A DNA stretch of 6,108 nucleotides from CALELF01 sp045617925 (GTDB taxonomy: Bacteria; Synergistota; Synergistia; Synergistales; Synergistaceae): positions 1 to 6,108 of the forward strand of contig JAZLJR010000041.1 in the NCBI GenBank assembly GCA_045617925.1. The letters are read 5' to 3'. The notes under the pieces were generated by a model. It was not told the origin of the DNA. It was given only the letters and a program-made list of their open reading frames with translations, and did no database searches. The translations under genes were made by a program, and so were the position numbers. The first letter of the stretch is position 1, and each line of letters begins with the position of its first letter. Of the stretch, positions 6,030 to 6,108 are shown piece after piece.

Positions 6030-6081
6030 CCACGAATTCTTCGTGGAGAATAATTTTCCCTGCGTCTAAAGGGTTAGACGC
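6030..6081 (+). promoter_or_regulatory. Structured 5' leader with two hairpins
   Basis: Almost at the predicted +1, CCACGAA (6030-6036) pairs with TTCGTGG (6040-6046) around a TTC loop. A 15-nt linker follows. GCGTCTAA (6062-6069) then pairs perfectly with TTAGACGC (6074-6081) around an AGGG loop. A 5'-terminal hairpin often protects an mRNA from decay. In the linker, TCCCT (6057-6061) is complementary to AGGGA (6092-6096) of the ribosome site, and CCCT also matches the AGGG loop, so a switch between exposed and hidden ribosome site can be drawn. I do not recognise a known riboswitch or ribosomal-protein leader family here. Confidence 0.55.
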
Positions 6082-6091
6082 CGGAGTCCAA

Positions 6092-6101
6092 AGGGAGGTG
6101 A
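6092..6101 (+). promoter_or_regulatory. Strong Shine-Dalgarno sequence of the gene starting past the edge
   Basis: AGGGAGGTGA is a nearly complete match to the anti-Shine-Dalgarno end of 16S rRNA. Seven bases remain before the window ends, so the start codon would fall right at or just after the right edge. No coding sequence of that gene is visible, and its identity cannot be told. Confidence 0.7.
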
Positions 6102-6108
6102 AGAACGT

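Overview
The window looks like a low-GC bacterial chromosome segment with four complete protein genes, one gene start cut by the left edge, and the control region of a gene that begins just past the right edge. Promoters are of the standard sigma70 type and ribosome sites are purine-rich. The three-subunit molybdenum hydroxylase is of a kind I associate with anaerobes (clostridia and relatives). The overall style would also suit a gut or rumen spirochaete (Treponema), but nothing here fixes the taxon and I hold this loosely.

Left part (1-3875): a divergent promoter region (about 124-286) separates a leftward gene for a membrane-anchored or secreted protein (only 41 codons visible) from a rightward operon. 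The operon encodes, in order, the FAD subunit, the two-cluster [2Fe-2S] subunit and the molybdopterin catalytic subunit of a xanthine dehydrogenase/aldehyde oxidase family enzyme. The genes overlap or nearly touch. Electrons would pass from the Mo site through the two Fe-S clusters to FAD. Xanthine dehydrogenase is the nearest familiar name, but two positions that bind purine in classical enzymes appear to be Gly here, so the substrate is open.

Middle (3876-4060): between convergent gene ends lies a 127-bp imperfect palindrome (3926-4052). About 50 of its 61 possible arm positions pair, in five helices separated by size-matched internal loops with no bulges. It is the most unusual element here: a candidate MITE/REP-like repeat or structured RNA, possibly also acting as a two-way terminator.

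Right part (4061-5889, minus strand): trxB (thioredoxin reductase) is followed 11 bp later by a Nif3/DUF34 (YbgI-type) dinuclear-metal protein, read as one operon from an extended -10 promoter near 5950-5979.

Right edge (5980-6108): back to back with that promoter is a perfect-consensus rightward promoter (TTGACA-17-TATAAT). Nested inverted repeats cover its -35 box, and an approximately 80-nt leader with two clean hairpins ends in a very strong Shine-Dalgarno sequence. Its coding region lies outside the window.
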